Source: Candidatus Bathyarchaeota archaeon
GTDB taxonomy: Archaea > Thermoproteota > Bathyarchaeia > Bathyarchaeales > Bathycorpusculaceae
DNA length: 64,000 nt
Assembly (NCBI GenBank): GCA_026014485.1
Contig: JAOZIE010000023.1
Location: 491,164 to 555,163, forward strand
Reading direction: 5' to 3'
Below are positions 30,358-40,737 of the stretch, in pieces. The notes below the pieces were generated by a model. The model saw nothing but the letters and a program-made list of their open reading frames with translations, was not told the DNA's origin and did not search any database. The first letter of the stretch is position 1. The number at the start of each line of letters is the position of its first letter. Both the position numbers and the translations under genes were made by a program.

Positions 30358-31653
30358 ATGTCTGTAGCAGCAAACTTCAACACAGGTGATGTCGCTTGGG
30401 TTCTCATGTCCACCGCCCTCGTAATGCTCATGACCCCCGCCCTCGCCTTCTTCTACGGCGGACTCGTACGCAGAAAAAACCTCGTCTCTACCCTCGTCCA
30501 ATGCCTAATAATCTTCGCAGTGGTCAGCCTCATCTGGCTCTTCTGGGGCTACAGCTTGGTTTTCGGGCCCAGCATTCACGGAGTCATCGGTGACCTTTCC
30601 CTTGCAGGATTAATCAGCGTAGGCATAAACAGCGTCAGCCCCTACGCACCCAAAATTCCTGAACTGTTGTTCTTTGCGTTTCAGCTGAAGTTTGCTGCTA
30701 TTACGCCTGCTTTGATTATTGGTGCGTGTGCGGAGAGAATCCGCTTCCGCTCTCTTCTTATCTTTGTGGCTTTGTGGTCTACTCTTATCTATTCGCCGAT
30801 TGCGCATTGGATGTGGAATGTAAACGGGTGGCTTCACATTTTAGGCGCTGTGGACTTCGCAGGCGGAATAGTTGTACACGTAGCTGCGGGCTTAAGCGCG
30901 TTGGCTGCCGCTTTAATTGTGGGCAGAAGAACAGGTTGTGTCTACTGGAAAGACCACCTGAAAGCCATAAACACCAAAGTTACTTCTCCAATGCCTCAGA
31001 CAACAGAGTTCAAACCCACCAACATACCCTACGTAATTCTCGGAGCTGGCTTGTTGTGGTTTGGCTGGTTCGGATTCAACGGCGGAAGCGCTTTAGGAGC
31101 CGATTCCCTTGCGGTTTCAGCGGTAGTCGCCACCAACTTGGCTGCTGCATCAGCCGCGGTTAGCTGGATGCTTCTGGACTGGGTAACCAAAGGTAAGCCT
31201 TCAGCGGTGGGCATCTCGGTGGGCGCCGTCTGTGGTCTGGCAGCCGTAACAGCCGCTTCAGGATACGTCACTGTCACAGCCGCCGTACTCATAGGTTTAG
31301 CCGCGGGCGTAATTTCGAATTTGGTGGCTAATTGGCGTGCTGGTAGAAGTCGGATTGATGATTCGCTTGATGTGTTCGCGTGCCACGGCATAGGCGGAAT
31401 AATAGGCGCCGTAGCAGTAGGCTTGTTCGCAACCACCCTAATCAACAACGTGGACGGCTTGTTCTATGGTAACCTCTACCAGCTTGAAGTTCAAGTATTA
31501 GCCACATTGGTTGTGTCTGCGTTCTCTTTCTTCGGTTCATACCTTTTGCTGAAGCTGGTGAATGTGTTTTCGCCGTTGCGTGTCAGCGCCGAAGAGGAAG
31601 ACGCGGGCTTGGACCTCAGCCAACACGGCGAAGAAGCCTACCACCTCGAATAG
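30358..31653 (+). CDS. amt: Ammonium transporter, copy 2
   Basis: Same signatures as copy 1; tandem paralogue. Confidence 0.95.
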   Translation: MSVAANFNTGDVAWVLMSTALVMLMTPALAFFYGGLVRRKNLVSTLVQCLIIFAVVSLIWLFWGYSLVFGPSIHGVIGDLSLAGLISVGINSVSPYAPKIPELLFFAFQLKFAAITPALIIGACAERIRFRSLLIFVALWSTLIYSPIAHWMWNVNGWLHILGAVDFAGGIVVHVAAGLSALAAALIVGRRTGCVYWKDHLKAINTKVTSPMPQTTEFKPTNIPYVILGAGLLWFGWFGFNGGSALGADSLAVSAVVATNLAAASAAVSWMLLDWVTKGKPSAVGISVGAVCGLAAVTAASGYVTVTAAVLIGLAAGVISNLVANWRAGRSRIDDSLDVFACHGIGGIIGAVAVGLFATTLINNVDGLFYGNLYQLEVQVLATLVVSAFSFFGSYLLLKLVNVFSPLRVSAEEEDAGLDLSQHGEEAYHLE

Positions 31654-31676
31654 GCTGCCGTTCTTTTTTTCCGTTT

Positions 31677-32375
31677 TTATATTCCTGCGAGGAGTACGGC
31701 TATTATGCCGCTTAAGAAGACTCCGTCGAAGGTGCCTGCGCCGCCTATGCTGGCAACTGGTGCGCCGAGTTTGGGGATTTTGCGTAGGTTCAGCAGGTCC
31801 GCGCCTATCAGGGTGCCAAGAACGCCTGCTACGTAGGCGACAGTTAGGGGCTGTGATGGTGCAAGAATCAGAGCTACTACTGCTGCGGCTATGGGCGGTA
31901 TGAAGGCTGGCGTGGCGATGCCTACTCCTTTGACTGGTCGGGCTACCGCCTTGGTTATTAAGGCAACGATAGCTACGCCTAAGACACTCAAGAGAATCAT
32001 AGTGGGTTCTGCTGTGCATAGCAGGTAGATGCTTACCGCGGAGGGTATTAGTGCTCCTCCGACGTTGACTGCTATCGTTGTGACTGCCTGCCCGTACTCG
32101 ACATGTGGGATTCGGTATGATACCCCAAAGAAATTTGCATATTCCTCTTTAATCATAGGCGCAACAGTTCTGATTTTCAAAATTGGGAGGTTGATGGCGC
32201 TTCCAAGCAGCGAACCCGCAAGAATCAGCATTACAACAAAAGGGCTAAACCCAACCTTGGCGAACGCAACACCGATGACGCCGAAAAAAACTAACCCGAC
32301 AACCGCAACCAGCAGGGTCAGGAGGATTGCGAAGACCAAGAGGCTATGGTGGAAATAGATTGTCTTTCGGCTCAT
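31677..32375 (-). CDS. DUF1614-like multi-pass membrane protein
   Basis: 232 aa; MIKEEYANFFGVSYRIP, ALIPSAVSIYLL, LGAPVASIGGAGTFDGVFLSGI. Confidence 0.8.
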   Translation of the reverse strand: MSRKTIYFHHSLLVFAILLTLLVAVVGLVFFGVIGVAFAKVGFSPFVVMLILAGSLLGSAINLPILKIRTVAPMIKEEYANFFGVSYRIPHVEYGQAVTTIAVNVGGALIPSAVSIYLLCTAEPTMILLSVLGVAIVALITKAVARPVKGVGIATPAFIPPIAAAVVALILAPSQPLTVAYVAGVLGTLIGADLLNLRKIPKLGAPVASIGGAGTFDGVFLSGIIAVLLAGI

Positions 32376-32431
32376 CTTTCTTACCGTCGGCTACTTTTCT
32401 GCACTTCACCTTGTTTTTTGGGTGCTGCCCA

Positions 32432-33187
32432 TTAATTGGCTTTCCGCTTTCTGTAAAGCAGTGCTGCTCCTGTCAATGCAGCTATTGGAAATGCAACGAT
32501 TGCGGCTGGCAACTCAGGAACGGTGGGTGACGGCTGGGCGGTTTCTGGTCCTGAAACTGTGAACAGGCTGGTTTCAGTAAGCTTCAAAGTTAGTGTCCAC
32601 GTTGTGGAGGTGTCGCCAGTTTGGTTTTTGTAGGCGTAGTCCACTTGCGTTAGGACGCCTGTGTTTTGGTCCCAATAGGCATTACAGGACACGTTGGGAA
32701 AGCCTTCGACTGTAAACGCGATGTCTAGATGATTTATTGTTCGGGGTTGGGAGCCGAAGGTTCGGGTGATGGTGTCATTGACGTAGCAGACTTCAACAGG
32801 CGAGCTTTCCATATTCGTGTTGGGAACTACACTTCCTACTCCCAGACCCGCAGGGATATAGAAAGGTACATAGCCGCCTCCGTAATCTGCCGTGGCTATC
32901 TCCATAAATATGCCCGTGGTGTAGAAGCTGCTGGCGTTGACGGTGACGGTTACCCCGTTAACCTCCAAGATGGCGCAGGCAATATACTGCAGGTAAAATT
33001 GGGCTTGGATGGATTCAGGCATTTGTACATCGGTCTGGTTGGATAGCCAAGACCCGCTGCAGGAATAAACAAACGTGTCACCTGTCTTGACCGCCAAAGA
33101 GGACTCGCCAGCAGATGCTGTCATTTGAAGACCTGAAAAAAGCAAAAAAGACAACACCAAAGCAGCCACAAGGACAGGTTTAGGCAT
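32432..33187 (-). CDS. Secreted protein with C-terminal sorting-like signal (PEx-CTERM-like)
   Basis: Signal peptide; C-term PTVPELPAAIVAFPIAALTGAALLYRKRKAN. Confidence 0.6.
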   Translation of the reverse strand: MPKPVLVAALVLSFLLFSGLQMTASAGESSLAVKTGDTFVYSCSGSWLSNQTDVQMPESIQAQFYLQYIACAILEVNGVTVTVNASSFYTTGIFMEIATADYGGGYVPFYIPAGLGVGSVVPNTNMESSPVEVCYVNDTITRTFGSQPRTINHLDIAFTVEGFPNVSCNAYWDQNTGVLTQVDYAYKNQTGDTSTTWTLTLKLTETSLFTVSGPETAQPSPTVPELPAAIVAFPIAALTGAALLYRKRKAN

Positions 33188-33414
33188 TATACATCGGTCT
33201 TTGTTTACGCAGGGTTAGTTTTTATGACTTGCGGCAATCAAGGCAAAACACTGTTTCGACGGATTATAGCTGTTCGAGACATCAACAACTGCGCTCTGGC
33301 GAACCTGCAGCAAACCTGACATGGTGCAGGTTTTTCAGTCCGCTTCTCCTCGTTGTTTGGCTAAGGTTTTTATGGTTCAGTCGAAATTATGTTTTCTGCG
33401 CCCAAGCGGGATGC

Positions 33415-33492
33415 GGGGCTGTCGGCTAGTTTGGTCTAGGCTTGTAGACTTGGGCTCTATAGACCCCGGTTCAAATCCGGGCAGCCCCACCA
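33415..33492 (+). tRNA. tRNA-Pro (TGG), 3' CCA encoded
   Basis: Acceptor GGGGCTG/CAGCCCC; D-stem GGCT/GGCT with G-T wobbles; anticodon arm GTAGA-CTTGGGC-TCTAT; T arm CCCGG-TTCAAAT-CCGGG; discriminator A then CCA. Confidence 0.92.
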
Positions 33493-33852
33493 CCGAACCA
33501 CACACAACGAACGAACTTTTTTCCAAAAAGTTTCTGGTTCAGTTTCTTTTAGTCCCACCAAGGAGTACACACATAATAACTTCTGAATTTTCGTTCATGC
33601 TGCCAACTGGAAAAGCGATATTCACTCTATTTGCATATCTTTGCATATCGCGCGTTTAAAAAAGAGGAAAATTGCCGAGGGCGAAATAGACGGGTGATGC
33701 GCTAGTAAGTAATGATGCGCCTTTCTTATGTACAAAGTTATAACGTAGCGTTTTTTGGCATCTATTAATATATGCCACTTAACAAATCATAAAAGAGCGT
33801 AAATAAAATGTTATCTTTTGGTCCTAATTCATTAGGAAGGAGGTGATAATTT

Positions 33853-34251
33853 ATGTCGATGGATTATACTATTATAGTTTACCGAAGGGAAATTTTTGGA
33901 GACGAAAAACATCCCGCTGATGTGGGTGCTTTCGTAGGAGATGACGAAGATTACACTTTTGACTGCCCGAACGTTGACTCTGAGAAAACAGCGGTTTTAT
34001 TTTTCAGAAAGTGGGATGTCAGCTTTTCAAAAAATATCTTTACTATTAATGGCAAGAGCTTCGATGTAGGTTTAACTCCAAATCCCTTATCAGAGAATTG
34101 GAAGACCGAGGTCCTGTTAGTAACTTCAGGTATTTTGAAGGCTAAAGGCAACGTACTTCATGTAGAATCTAGAAACAGAAAAGGCGGAAAAGATGGAAAC
34201 CTAGATGACTTTGGCATTGACAATGTTGTAATCTATTATAAAACACTTTGA
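33853..34251 (+). CDS. Hypothetical beta-rich protein
   Basis: 132-aa ORF preceded by aggaaggaggtgataa (strong SD). Confidence 0.7.
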   Translation: MSMDYTIIVYRREIFGDEKHPADVGAFVGDDEDYTFDCPNVDSEKTAVLFFRKWDVSFSKNIFTINGKSFDVGLTPNPLSENWKTEVLLVTSGILKAKGNVLHVESRNRKGGKDGNLDDFGIDNVVIYYKTL

Positions 34252-34759
34252 GCAGAATATAGAAAAACGCGCGCTTCTGACGAAGAACCGTCTACGCAGT
34301 AAGACACAGAAGGAAACTTCGAGTTCTCTTATCGTTTTTCGCAGACCATAAACACAAGCAATAACGTAACCGATACGGCTGATAGAATATTCAGCATGCA
34401 AGAAGCGTTCAAGTAGCGCGCGCTTTTTGTCTATTCTTGTCTATCTTGTTGGTGAACTGGGAGGGCAAATAATAGAAGGCGATGAATTGTTTGAGTAGGG
34501 CTATATTGGAGTTTACGAAAACTTAAAAGAGAGACGGAATCCCAGAGGGCTCTTTCCAAACAGCATGAAACAGCCCTCAAGCAGTTACCAGTTACAAAAG
34601 GACAGAATAGAACAAGCATCTCAAGAATGCAAAGCAAAGTTACTGATTTTTAATCCATTTAAACTGTATCGCATATTGTCCCCAAAACGGCACATCTTAT
34701 TTTTTATGCAAATTCACCTAACTCGCAAAGGCTATTCGGCTAAAAGGTGAGAAGGGCAT

Positions 34760-35968
34760 TTAGCGTTGGGCTTCGTAGATGCCTGCTCCGATGAGCCAAT
34801 CCTGACCTGCCATCAGGACGTAGCTGACTTTAGGTTTAACAGCGAAGTTGTCTGCAGGATCTAAATATGAATAGCGTACAAATCCGCCGCCCGATTGCGC
34901 GGTTTGAATTATTTGCTGAATAAACGCGGTTCCGTTCGCGTCGGTTGCATTCCATCGGTTTGTGCCAATAATTTCGGGTTGGAATGGGAGGGCTAGGGTG
35001 TTGCCTGTCATGTCGTAGGCAAATATGTAGAGTTCGCCTTCAACGAATTGACCAGTCTGGTTGTTAAATTCGTTTAAAGCAACCTCTTGGTTATTTTGTT
35101 GTGCATATTTGTAGGCTGACTGAACGAATTCGACGAGTTCTTCGGGAGTTGTCGCCGTTCCCTGTGTGGGAATGTAGCGCGCTAAGATTTGTTCATAAGT
35201 GGAGATGCCGGAGGTGTCTTTTTCTTGCTTAAGCGCATCAATCGCCTGCTGGAAAGAGTTAACCGTTGAGTCTGGTACGTCTTTGCTAAACGCATAGTAG
35301 TACTCATAGTAGCTCAGTTGAAATGCATTTTTGAAAGAATAGTAATTGCCCGTTATCTGCTCAGTGAGGGTTCGACCTACTACTTGTGCGTAGCACCAAA
35401 AATCTATCTCGCCCCCTGAAAGGTTTTCTATGATTGCTGATGCGTTTGTGAAGTATACCAAATAACTCTCGTTCACACCCGCGTTGGTGAGCTGTGTGAT
35501 GGCAGCTGAATCTTTGATTACGCCGATTTTGTATCCGTTTAGGTCGCTGGCGTCTGTGATTGTAACCTCATTATTCCATCTCGTGAAGAGGGCGTATGTA
35601 TCCATGAATAGGGGTCCTGCCCACTTGAAAGACTGCTCTCGGGCAGGCAATCGCGCTGTGGAAAAAAGAACACTGTTTTCTCCAGTAAGAGTTGCTTGGT
35701 ATGCATCTGTCCATGGAACTATCTGAACTTGGTCAGCTGATACTTTGCTGCCTAATTTATCGGTAATTTCAGTTAACAGATCAACAGCGATGCCTTTTAC
35801 TGTACCATTTTCTTGGTAGTTGCAGGGTGGAAACTGTTCAGTATAAAACGTGAGAGTGCTTATAGGGTTTGTAGGTTGCTGCCCAATTTTCAAAACATAT
35901 GCAGATGCTGCCGACAACGAGACTACCAGTATTATAATCAGGAAAAAATAGGCGTAACGTCGAGACAT
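34760..35968 (-). CDS. Family-3-type solute-binding protein fused to a C-terminal Cache domain
   Basis: GIAVDLLTEITDKLG...LNGYKIGVIKDSA (SBP_bac_3-like) then FVEGELYIFAYDMTGNTLALPFQPEIIGTNRW...DWLIGAGIYE (single Cache-like). Confidence 0.8.
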   Translation of the reverse strand: MSRRYAYFFLIIILVVSLSAASAYVLKIGQQPTNPISTLTFYTEQFPPCNYQENGTVKGIAVDLLTEITDKLGSKVSADQVQIVPWTDAYQATLTGENSVLFSTARLPAREQSFKWAGPLFMDTYALFTRWNNEVTITDASDLNGYKIGVIKDSAAITQLTNAGVNESYLVYFTNASAIIENLSGGEIDFWCYAQVVGRTLTEQITGNYYSFKNAFQLSYYEYYYAFSKDVPDSTVNSFQQAIDALKQEKDTSGISTYEQILARYIPTQGTATTPEELVEFVQSAYKYAQQNNQEVALNEFNNQTGQFVEGELYIFAYDMTGNTLALPFQPEIIGTNRWNATDANGTAFIQQIIQTAQSGGGFVRYSYLDPADNFAVKPKVSYVLMAGQDWLIGAGIYEAQR

Positions 35969-36137
35969 GATACTTGAAGGGTTGACCCTTTATATTTAAA
36001 ACTTTTTTCTAACTCCTGCCCTGTAGAATTTTAGAATCTATCAGCGCACCTTTACACGTCAACTTGCCTTGCTCCGTTGGAGTAAATTTTTAACTCTTAT
36101 TTAGTCCTTAATTATCCGTATATTTGAATGGGGAGCG

Positions 36138-36938
36138 TTGAAGCTGAAAGCGATAACAGGCTACACCGAGAATGGGCTTCCATATTTCCGCCTGGGGTGC
36201 AGTCCACAGGTTTTAGTGGTTTTTGAGGGGTTGGGTTTTGAAAATAAGCCGCCGTCTGGGCTTCAACTTCGATGGGTTGCTGGAGACTACAAACGAATGG
36301 CTGAAGCGTTTACTGTTTACTCGGTAGGGCGAAAACCCAACTTGCCAACGGGTTACTCGACGCGCGATATGTCTGATGATTATGCTACGTTTGTCAGAGA
36401 CGAGTTAGGTGGACCTGTTGATGTGATCGGGCTTTCTACGGGAGGCGTAATCGCGCAGTATTTCGCCCTTAACTATCCAGATTTGGTTCGCCATTTGGTT
36501 CTTGCCAGTACAGGCTACACTTTAAGCGACAACGGAAGAACTTTGCAGAGATATGTAGCTGAAATGGCACGTCAGGGGAAGTGGCGGAAAGCCTTCCCCG
36601 CTATGCTCGATGGCTTATACCCTCAGGGTGGCATAAAAAAACGCCTCTTCAAATTGCTAATGTGGTTCATGGCAAATGAGCCTGAAAATCCCTCAGATTT
36701 GCTGGTAACAATTGAAGCAGAAGACAAACACAACTTCGCAGAACACCTCGCAAACATCAAAGTGAATACCTTGGTGATTGGTGGTGAAGACGACTTTTTT
36801 TATCCAATACGCGAGACTGCTACGGGAATTCCGAATGCCGAATTGGTTCTTTACAAAAATTTTGGCCATAATGCTTGGCTTGACAACCGCAAGCAATTCC
36901 AGAAAGACATATTGGCGTTCCTCAAAAGAACCCTGTAG
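36138..36938 (+). CDS. Alpha/beta hydrolase
   Basis: GLSTGG nucleophile elbow; FGHNAWLDN. Confidence 0.85.
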   Translation: MKLKAITGYTENGLPYFRLGCSPQVLVVFEGLGFENKPPSGLQLRWVAGDYKRMAEAFTVYSVGRKPNLPTGYSTRDMSDDYATFVRDELGGPVDVIGLSTGGVIAQYFALNYPDLVRHLVLASTGYTLSDNGRTLQRYVAEMARQGKWRKAFPAMLDGLYPQGGIKKRLFKLLMWFMANEPENPSDLLVTIEAEDKHNFAEHLANIKVNTLVIGGEDDFFYPIRETATGIPNAELVLYKNFGHNAWLDNRKQFQKDILAFLKRTL

Positions 36939-37100
36939 CCCTATACACTATTGGGTGTGGTCGTTTGGTTATTGTTAGTGGTGGATTTTAAAAGAATAAA
37001 CGCGACTGAACAGCTATTAAGTGGGTGTGGTAACGCTTTTGTTACGGGCGATTTTTGGAAATAATGCCTCAAGGTGGGTTTAGACTTAGGTTTGTTTGGC

Positions 37101-37442
37101 TTAATCAAGTTCCAGCGGTTTTTGGACGTGCCAGTTGACACCAACTGGAATTACCGTTCTGAGTTCTGCGAAGTACTCCCGAAGCAGGTTTTGTCCCTTC
37201 CACGTAATTCGATACTTTCGGCGGGCTTTTCCCAAAGCAGATTCCCAGCTGGAAGATATGAGGCCCTGCGTCTCCAACCGCTTCAGCTCTGGATACAACG
37301 TTGAGGGTCCGAGGCGTACACCGTATTTCTTGTATACTTCCGCTAAAACCGCATAGCCATGCATTCCGCGGTTTCCAGTTTCGTCTATGAGTTTTAGCAG
37401 AACCGTTTCCAAGATGGCACCGCGGAACAGTTTTTTGTTCAC
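37101..37442 (-). CDS. PadR-family transcriptional regulator
   Basis: GAILETVLLKLIDE..MHGYAVLAEV..LGPSTLYPELKRLETQGLI. Confidence 0.88.
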   Translation of the reverse strand: MNKKLFRGAILETVLLKLIDETGNRGMHGYAVLAEVYKKYGVRLGPSTLYPELKRLETQGLISSSWESALGKARRKYRITWKGQNLLREYFAELRTVIPVGVNWHVQKPLELD

Positions 37443-37676
37443 AAAACTCCTCCAGACAAGCTGAGGAAAAAAGCAGCCTTCTATGTCTTAAGATTGCATA
37501 CAAGGTAATAAAATCGTGCTGTAACCACCAAACTACAACAACGTAAACTTTTCTTGCTGCGATGTGACAGGCATCGCAGAAAAGCGTCTCAACCAGAAAA
37601 CAAAAGAGCAATAACGCACCATTTCAGATATCTTATGTTGTGTCTGAATCCGCGAGAGACCAAAGAGGAAATCAGG

Positions 37677-38012
37677 ATGGGTCAAGAGCAAGGTCCTATT
37701 AGAGTGCGCACGTGGCGGGAGTTTAAGCAGCTGGTTGCTGAGAAGAAACCCGGTAGTATAGTCTTCATTTTGGAGCAGAACGGCTTCTCTGCGGACAAGG
37801 AAGTTACTGTACTGCGGGTTATCATGCTTCACCAACAACGGTACTACATTTTTATCGACTCCCCCCGCGGGGAGGTCCTCAGAGAAACGGGTATCCCGCT
37901 ACGTAAAGACAAAAACGGCGTCCGATACTTAGATGAGCAAGAAGTCAAAATGCATCTGCAAAGTCAGTTTCAAGGTGAAAAACTAGACATCTACTCCTTC
38001 TGGACCACCTGA
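37677..38012 (+). CDS. Hypothetical protein
   Basis: Start set to ATG 37677 (MGQEQGPIRVRTW...), preceded by gaggaaatcagg. Confidence 0.6.
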   Translation: MGQEQGPIRVRTWREFKQLVAEKKPGSIVFILEQNGFSADKEVTVLRVIMLHQQRYYIFIDSPRGEVLRETGIPLRKDKNGVRYLDEQEVKMHLQSQFQGEKLDIYSFWTT

Positions 38013-38024
38013 ACGCCAGTTTTT

Positions 38025-38351
38025 TCAGCCGACCACTTGCTTGACTGCTGCCTTTTTGAGGCTATCCGTAAACTCTGGTGTTATGGCGTCCACTACATCA
38101 AAAATCCGTATGTCCGCAATGGCATACATCCGTCGCGTGCCATCTTTCCTGAAGCGAACTATCCCTGCATCCTTTAAGATTTTGAGGTGTCTCGAAACAA
38201 CAGGCTGAATCTGATTCAGATGAGGTACAATTTCGCAGACACATCTCTCGCCGTCGCGTAGAAACTTGACAATTTCCAGTCTCTCCGAAGTGGAAAGCGC
38301 ATGGAAGATTTTGGCTTTGAATGCCCAGGTGGATTCAGCTTCTTGTGTCAC
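38025..38351 (-). CDS. ArsR-family regulator
   Basis: HALSTSERLEIVKFLRDGERCVCEIVPHLNQIQPVVSRHLKILKDAGIV; CxC in the metal-site helix. Confidence 0.88.
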   Translation of the reverse strand: MTQEAESTWAFKAKIFHALSTSERLEIVKFLRDGERCVCEIVPHLNQIQPVVSRHLKILKDAGIVRFRKDGTRRMYAIADIRIFDVVDAITPEFTDSLKKAAVKQVVG

Positions 38352-38517
38352 AGATTAAGGAAGAACATATGCATTATTAAAATATTTGACCGCGATTGTA
38401 ACAATCGAATCATGAGTTTTGTCTTCTCAAACGTTGAGGCGGTTGATTGATTCTGCGGAATCGACCAGCGAAGGGGGGTCAAGTTAATTCTGGACAAAAT
38501 TTAAATATAAACTTCAT

Positions 38518-39855
38518 TTGGTGTACTTGCTTCAAATAAATTGGCAACGTGAACGTACCTTGAGATACCCAAACCTCAGAAGTCTCACATGTATACTTTT
38601 TCTGTCTGTGTTCTTGTTTTCATTTTGCATTCCAGCTAGCGCTTCAGCGGATGAGTGGCCAATGTTTCGTAACAACTTAGAACGCACAGGTACCTCCGAC
38701 GCCAATGTTCCTACAACTGAAGTAACCCAATTATGGAATTACGTCACAGACGGTTTTGTTGAGTCTTCGCCTTCTGTGGTCGGTGGCTATGTTTACGTAG
38801 GTTCTGATGACGGCAATGTCTACTGTTTTAACGCAGAAACTGGCGAAAAAATATGGAGTTTTGCCACATACGGCATTGTAGGTGCTACCCCTACGCTTTG
38901 TGGCGGTTACGTTTATGTGGGCTCTTTTGACGGTAACGTTTACTGTATGAATGCATCTACAGGCGAGTTTGTGTGGTATTATCCCACAAATGGGTCTGTG
39001 CGGTCTTCGCCTGCTGTGGTAGACAACTCTCTTTATGTTGGGACCTACGATGGTTTAGTTTACTGTCTTGATGCTTTGACAGGCGACCAATTGTGGACCT
39101 TTACGACGGGGAGCTTTGTGGAGTCTTCTCCTGCAGTTGTTAATGGCTTTGTCTATGTGGGTTCTTATGATGGTAACATTTACTGTCTTAACGCTTCAAC
39201 TGGCTCAGAACAATGGAAATACGCAACTGGAAACGGGGTGGGTTCTTCCCCTGCAGTCGCTGGAGGATGTGTTTACGTCGGGTCAGAAGACGGTAATGTT
39301 TACTGTCTTAGTGCATACAGCGGCGATAAAATATGGAACTATACTACACTGAGCCGAATCTACTCATCTCCTGCTGTTGCCGCTGGCCGCGTTTACATTG
39401 GCTCTTATGACTTTCGCGTTTACTGTTTGGATGCTTCTTCTGGTGCCCAAGTATGGAACTACACGACTTTTTCTTTTGTATCTTCATCTCCTGCTGTTGC
39501 TGGAGGCTGCGTCTATATCGGCTCCTGTGACTACGCCGTTTACTGCCTCAACGCTTCATCGGGGGCTGAATTATGGTATTACCTCACAGACGGCGGAATT
39601 ACTTCGTCACCTGCGGTTTGTGATGGCAAAGTCTATGTGGGTTCAAGAGACTTCGCCGTTTATGCCTTAATTGCCTCATCTGAGGCACCCGTGCCTTCTT
39701 CAAGCCCTTCCCCCTCACCTTCCCAAGAAGCATCACCTTCACCAACAACTCAGCCAACTCCAGCTATACCCACAGAAATCATCCTTGCCGCGACTGCCTC
39801 ATTGGTTATCGTGATTACCGCTTTGGTTATTGTTGCTAAGCGAAGAAGGCGGTAA
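38518..39855 (+). CDS. PQQ-like eight-bladed beta-propeller surface protein with C-terminal TM
   Basis: Eight consecutive 40-aa blades (SSPAVxxGxVYVGSxDGNVYCLxAxxGxxxWxY); C-term TM + RRRR. Confidence 0.9.
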   Translation: MVYLLQINWQRERTLRYPNLRSLTCILFLSVFLFSFCIPASASADEWPMFRNNLERTGTSDANVPTTEVTQLWNYVTDGFVESSPSVVGGYVYVGSDDGNVYCFNAETGEKIWSFATYGIVGATPTLCGGYVYVGSFDGNVYCMNASTGEFVWYYPTNGSVRSSPAVVDNSLYVGTYDGLVYCLDALTGDQLWTFTTGSFVESSPAVVNGFVYVGSYDGNIYCLNASTGSEQWKYATGNGVGSSPAVAGGCVYVGSEDGNVYCLSAYSGDKIWNYTTLSRIYSSPAVAAGRVYIGSYDFRVYCLDASSGAQVWNYTTFSFVSSSPAVAGGCVYIGSCDYAVYCLNASSGAELWYYLTDGGITSSPAVCDGKVYVGSRDFAVYALIASSEAPVPSSSPSPSPSQEASPSPTTQPTPAIPTEIILAATASLVIVITALVIVAKRRRR

Positions 39856-39991
39856 ATCGCGGCTTTTCATTTATTTCCTAAAAAACCTTGTTACTTCTGC
39901 CTTAACTTCTGGTTTTTTTGGTTAAGTGCCTGAGGAAACCAGTTGATAGCAATATTTAAATATTAACATCAACTAGTCTGAGTGGCTTGGG

Positions 39992-40621
39992 TTGGATAGA
40001 TACATGTCTAAGGGCTTACGCGACTTAAATCTGAAAGACATCCTTTTCGGCATAGTACTTCCCACAATTGTATGTTTAGTCATCATTTGGTTTCCCTTAA
40101 ACGAGCGGACTCTTGCCAGCATAAACCCTGCATTTCAGGGAATCTTCGTTTTCGGCGTCCAAGAAGTTGTCATGATTGTGGCGGTGCCCATGCTGCTTGG
40201 TCTGCTTTGGAACAAGTGGGCAGGCGGCGCTTCAGGATTTCTGCTGGGCAGCATCTACGCCCTATGGTACGGTCTATATGGTTCTATGTCGCCCTCTTGG
40301 ATTCACAACATGAGCTTACTCGGCTACCTGCTAAGTGCTATGCTCATCGGTTACATGGCAGGAGCGTTGAACCAGAAATCCGCGAAATTTTCGAGGTTGC
40401 TGTTTTCAGGTTTTGTTTCGGGGCTTGCAGGCGGACTTTTCTTGTTCTTCACGGAGCAGCAGGCTACTCCCCTTCTGGTCTATGGTGAGTACGGCTTCTT
40501 TGTGACCATGACGCCTCGGCTTGTATTCGGGATTGTGATTCCTGTGGTTGCAAAGCTCATTTTGAGGTACCAAGCAAAAATGACTATGCCGCAGCATCCC
40601 GAAGCCATGGTGCACGCTTAG
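39992..40621 (+). CDS. Multi-pass membrane protein
   Basis: 209 aa, about 6 hydrophobic segments. Confidence 0.7.
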   Translation: MDRYMSKGLRDLNLKDILFGIVLPTIVCLVIIWFPLNERTLASINPAFQGIFVFGVQEVVMIVAVPMLLGLLWNKWAGGASGFLLGSIYALWYGLYGSMSPSWIHNMSLLGYLLSAMLIGYMAGALNQKSAKFSRLLFSGFVSGLAGGLFLFFTEQQATPLLVYGEYGFFVTMTPRLVFGIVIPVVAKLILRYQAKMTMPQHPEAMVHA

Positions 40622-40737
40622 GTTTTGTTGACGCCTGAACGTGGGTGGCTGTTTGCTTCTTGGAAATGGGGGAAATCCATAACAATAGTTAAATATTAAT
40701 ATAAACCGTCTGTTTTTAGGTCAAAGGAGACAAAAAC

